Assembly (NCBI GenBank): GCA_000787465.1
Contig: JSYX01000244.1
Span: forward strand, 1-29,334
Direction: 5' to 3'
DNA from: Thermomucor indicae-seudaticae
Taxonomy: Eukaryota > Mucoromycota > Mucoromycetes > Mucorales > Lichtheimiaceae
DNA: 29,334 bases
Positions 27,061-29,334 of this stretch are shown here, in pieces (position 1 is the first letter of the stretch; the number at the start of each line of letters is the position of its first letter). The translations under genes and the position numbers were made by a program. The notes beneath the pieces were generated by a model. It was given only the letters and a program-made list of their open reading frames with translations, did not search any database and was not told the origin of the DNA.

Positions 27061-29133
27061 TTAGATGGTTGTGAGAGGGACAAAGACAAGGGAAATAGTA
27101 ATAATAATGATAATCGGAACGAATCCGGTAATGCCGAGTATGCTTGCGTCAGAAGAAGATGAAGTCGAAGAAGAGGTTTTGGAATCCTGCGACATCCCAC
27201 GGTTATTATTCTTGTAATCGCAAACAGATGGCTTTTTTCCTGATTTAACGGCCTTTCGAGTTGTATAATTGGTATTGCTGAGTACCGTCGAATAGCCCAT
27301 GGAGTCCAAGATTCGCAGAATCCCGGGCCCTATTGGCGATCGATAAGTTCGTTGTACGACAGTATTATTGACGGTCGTCGTATTGTAATATAGAGTCGGG
27401 ATATTGCTATAAACTTCGTCCACTATGTCGTCCAGTGATTCGCCTTGGATAAAAGTGCTCGTCATTAAAAAGTCTGGAGAGGACGAGTAAGAGTCGTCGA
27501 TGTGTGAGATGGATATACCCAGCCGAAAGTTCCGGTCGGACAACTCGGTTGATGATGTAAGTGCATTGCTGTCTGTGTGAAGTAGCATACTTTTATAGGT
27601 CTCGTTCAGATATGAATTGGTATTGTAACTGCTGTTGTCAACGGTAGCTGCTGGAAACCGGAATGACAGGGTGCCCTGTTGGCTCATGGCGGTCCACAGC
27701 TGATGTGCCAGTCTTGATTGATTTGCCTGGTTAAACTCTTCAATGAAATTGATGACGAACGCTTGATCATCCTGTACGCAAAAGTTTTGCATGTCGAATC
27801 CAACGGATGCCAGTGATGTGTTGAGTGTTCCGTTGGACTGTAAATCGCTGCTCTGCAGAAACTTATCAAATATCATTGTCGGCTGGAATCCGGTAATAAA
27901 TATCGGTCCCGTTTGCTGATTAATATACCAATAAGGGCTTGGTGTCACTAGCTGTAGTTCCTCTGGATCGATAATGCCGTCAATCAGAGTCCTGAAGGGT
28001 GACGCCTCGTTCGCAAAGTAGGCCGCCCAAGAACTGATGAAACCCAGGCCGTGAAGCATCTCATGCAGAATTATGTATCGAAGATCAATTTGATTTGATC
28101 CGATCGATGTGTCATTCTGGGAATTCTTTTAGTCATGTATATGGCATATGTACCGTAGTCAACCTCGAGTTACCTTGAAGTAGTATGTTCCTCCGGGTGG
28201 GACTCCTGTACCATTCCATCCATTAGATATTGCTTGGTCATAGTTGACTGTGTTCATATAGGCATCATGGTTGATTTCGATTACGATGTCATGGTTGGCC
28301 CAAGCTGATGTATTATTATAAGGTGCTAATTGTTTTGCAAGTGCTTGCGGGTATATGTAGTTTAGATCTGCTCCGTCTTCAAAGGGCAGTGTAAACTGTA
28401 AGACTATGCGGCATGAATAAAGAACGTGCTTGATAAAGGAAGAAAGCTGCATGACTTGCCTGAGATGACGGAGCGCCCCAACCATATGTATCATTGGCAC
28501 AGTTATTGTCGCAAAAACTATAGTACGATGCTTGTATGCTATTAAATTATCGACATCAGTATCACGCTTCTTTGTATGTTTTTATAGAACGCACATGATG
28601 TCGCTTTTGATGTTGACTACTTGAGCGAAATACATTGCCGCGTCACTAAGTGCTTCGGCCACCTTGCCGCAAAACGTTGGATCGATCAAGCAAAAAAGGT
28701 CCACCCGCACGTTTGATGTCACCTCGATAGAGAAATCAGGTGTTCTGTTGGAGTTGGTGCTTGATACGGTACCGTCGTTCTGCCCAGCTATCGAATTCTC
28801 AGCGGTGCTTTGCGTCCCTTGTTGATCCGACCATTGTACAGCATCAAGTTGTTGTAAATCGCTGTTGGCAGAAATCACTACCGTTGAATGCATCGGATTT
28901 GACACGGGGTTGTATCCAGAACGGTAATTGTGGTGTTGAGAAGAAGAATAATTATGACGATTCGTATACGAGACCTTGTGGGAAGAAGCATTGGCAGAAG
29001 ACGAGTCAAGCAAAATGTTGTCCATGAGCGGTCCTCCGTTGTCATACAAAACGGCTCCCATGGAAAAAGCGCCATTGATATGCGCTGTCAGTAACGACAA
29101 AAGGAGCCAAATTTGTCTTATTGCTGCTTTCAT
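27061..29133 (-). CDS. Secreted, probably GPI-anchored zincin-type metallopeptidase, four exons
   Basis: Minus-strand exons are 29133-28595, 28538-28460, 28395-28174 and 28116-27061, giving 631 residues. ATG 29133 gives a good signal peptide (MKAAIRQIWLLLSLLTAHINGAFS); an in-frame ATG at 29229 would put 32 residues before it. A Ser/Asn-rich region comes first, then VDLFCLIDPTFCGKVAEAL, a Cys-containing block (YYSFCDNNCANDTYGWGAPS), INHDAYMNTVNYDQA, and the zinc-binding helix HEMLHGLGF at 298-306. I could not place the third metal ligand. Many N-glycosylation sequons are present. The C-terminus has a Ser-rich spacer and a hydrophobic end (FVPIIIIITISLVFVPL), typical of a GPI signal. The second intron (28459-28396) begins with GC (CAG|GCAAGT); the others are GT-AG. 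The peptidase family and substrate are unknown to me. Confidence 0.82.
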
Positions 29134-29334
29134 GGTTTCTGCTGTGCCTCGATGGAAGCAAGCCAGAAACAAGGGGAGTGGGACAGAAATGGCTGGATTA
29201 AAAGCCAGCCTGATCTGTTTGTCACCCATGCAGTAATCAACTTTGCACTACCTTCCTTCAGATGTTGTTACAAGTTTATTCTTTAACCTTTGCAGCGATA
29301 TACAAAGTATTTTGCGCAGAGAAAACAAAACGAT
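29134..29334. other. Upstream region of the zincin gene
   Basis: This is promoter-like sequence up to the window edge. The frame of exon 1 stays open to 29229, so part of it could be coding if the upper ATG is used. A pyrimidine-rich stretch precedes the chosen ATG on the coding strand. No other gene is seen. Confidence 0.4.

Noticed and set aside
1..29334. tRNA, rRNA or CRISPR arrays
   Set aside because: I looked for TPsiC-like GGTTCGA boxes with matching acceptor stems and for regularly spaced repeats. The few GTTCGA hits are inside coding exons or lack a cloverleaf, and no spaced repeats were seen.

Overview
The window is a gene-dense nuclear segment from a filamentous fungus, most likely an early-diverging one of the Mucoromycota/Mucorales type. 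The reasons are short introns (about 43-82 nt, one of 350 nt) with GT(A/G)NGN donors and CTAAC/CTGAC branch sites, small intergenic gaps, a DD34E IS630/Tc1-mariner transposase of the sort common in mucoralean genomes, and retained genes such as CTNNBL1 and a WASP with a CRIB motif. The assignment rests on gene content read by eye; no search was run.

Layout, left to right. 1-1600 is a transposon graveyard: a 3' transposase piece with an in-frame stop, then a possible decayed Gag fragment. 1810-3349 (+) is allantoinase (3 exons). 3638-4900 (-) is a GT47 exostosin-like glycosyltransferase. 5249-5746 (-) is the Fe-S targeting protein CIA2/FAM96. 6393-8081 (-) is a three-RRM RNA-binding protein of the Nam8/Csx1/SECp43 type (6 exons). 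9098-11454 (+) is the spliceosome-associated armadillo protein CTNNBL1 (10 exons, one with a GC donor). 11663-12229 is a non-coding element with 23-bp terminal inverted repeats. 12813-14941 (+) is a secreted GH78-like six-hairpin glycosidase with a frame break. 15130-15953 (-) is ribosomal protein eS24 with an ATG-only first exon. 15954-17494 has no gene I can support. 17495-17788 (-) is a 75-residue membrane protein, divergent from myo-inositol oxygenase at 18052-18983 (+). 19163-21615 (-) is a WASP/Las17 actin nucleation-promoting factor (7 exons). 21804-23726 (-) is an F-box/LRR protein and 23884-25565 (-) an F-box/RCC1 protein like yeast Saf1. 25921-26427 (-) is an unrecognised conserved-looking gene. 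27061-29133 (-) is a secreted, probably GPI-anchored zincin with HEMLHGLGF.

Exon models were built by hand by joining frames at GT/GC-AG sites. In every multi-exon model the summed coding length is a multiple of three and the junction codons restore recognisable family sequence. The GH78 model is the exception in kind: its arithmetic also closes if a 35-nt intron is removed, but that removes expected family sequence, so a one-base frameshift is the preferred reading.

The genes are mostly unrelated housekeeping functions: purine catabolism, Fe-S assembly, RNA processing, translation, actin assembly and ubiquitin targeting. One loose metabolic link is that inositol oxygenase makes glucuronate and the GT47 family includes glucuronyltransferases, while Mucorales build glucuronate-containing wall polymers. 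No operon-like or defence-like system is visible. The most unusual items are the GH78 frame break, the inverted-repeat element and its dispersed motif, two GC-AG introns, the hairpin near 5949-6003, and the small protein sharing a promoter region with inositol oxygenase.
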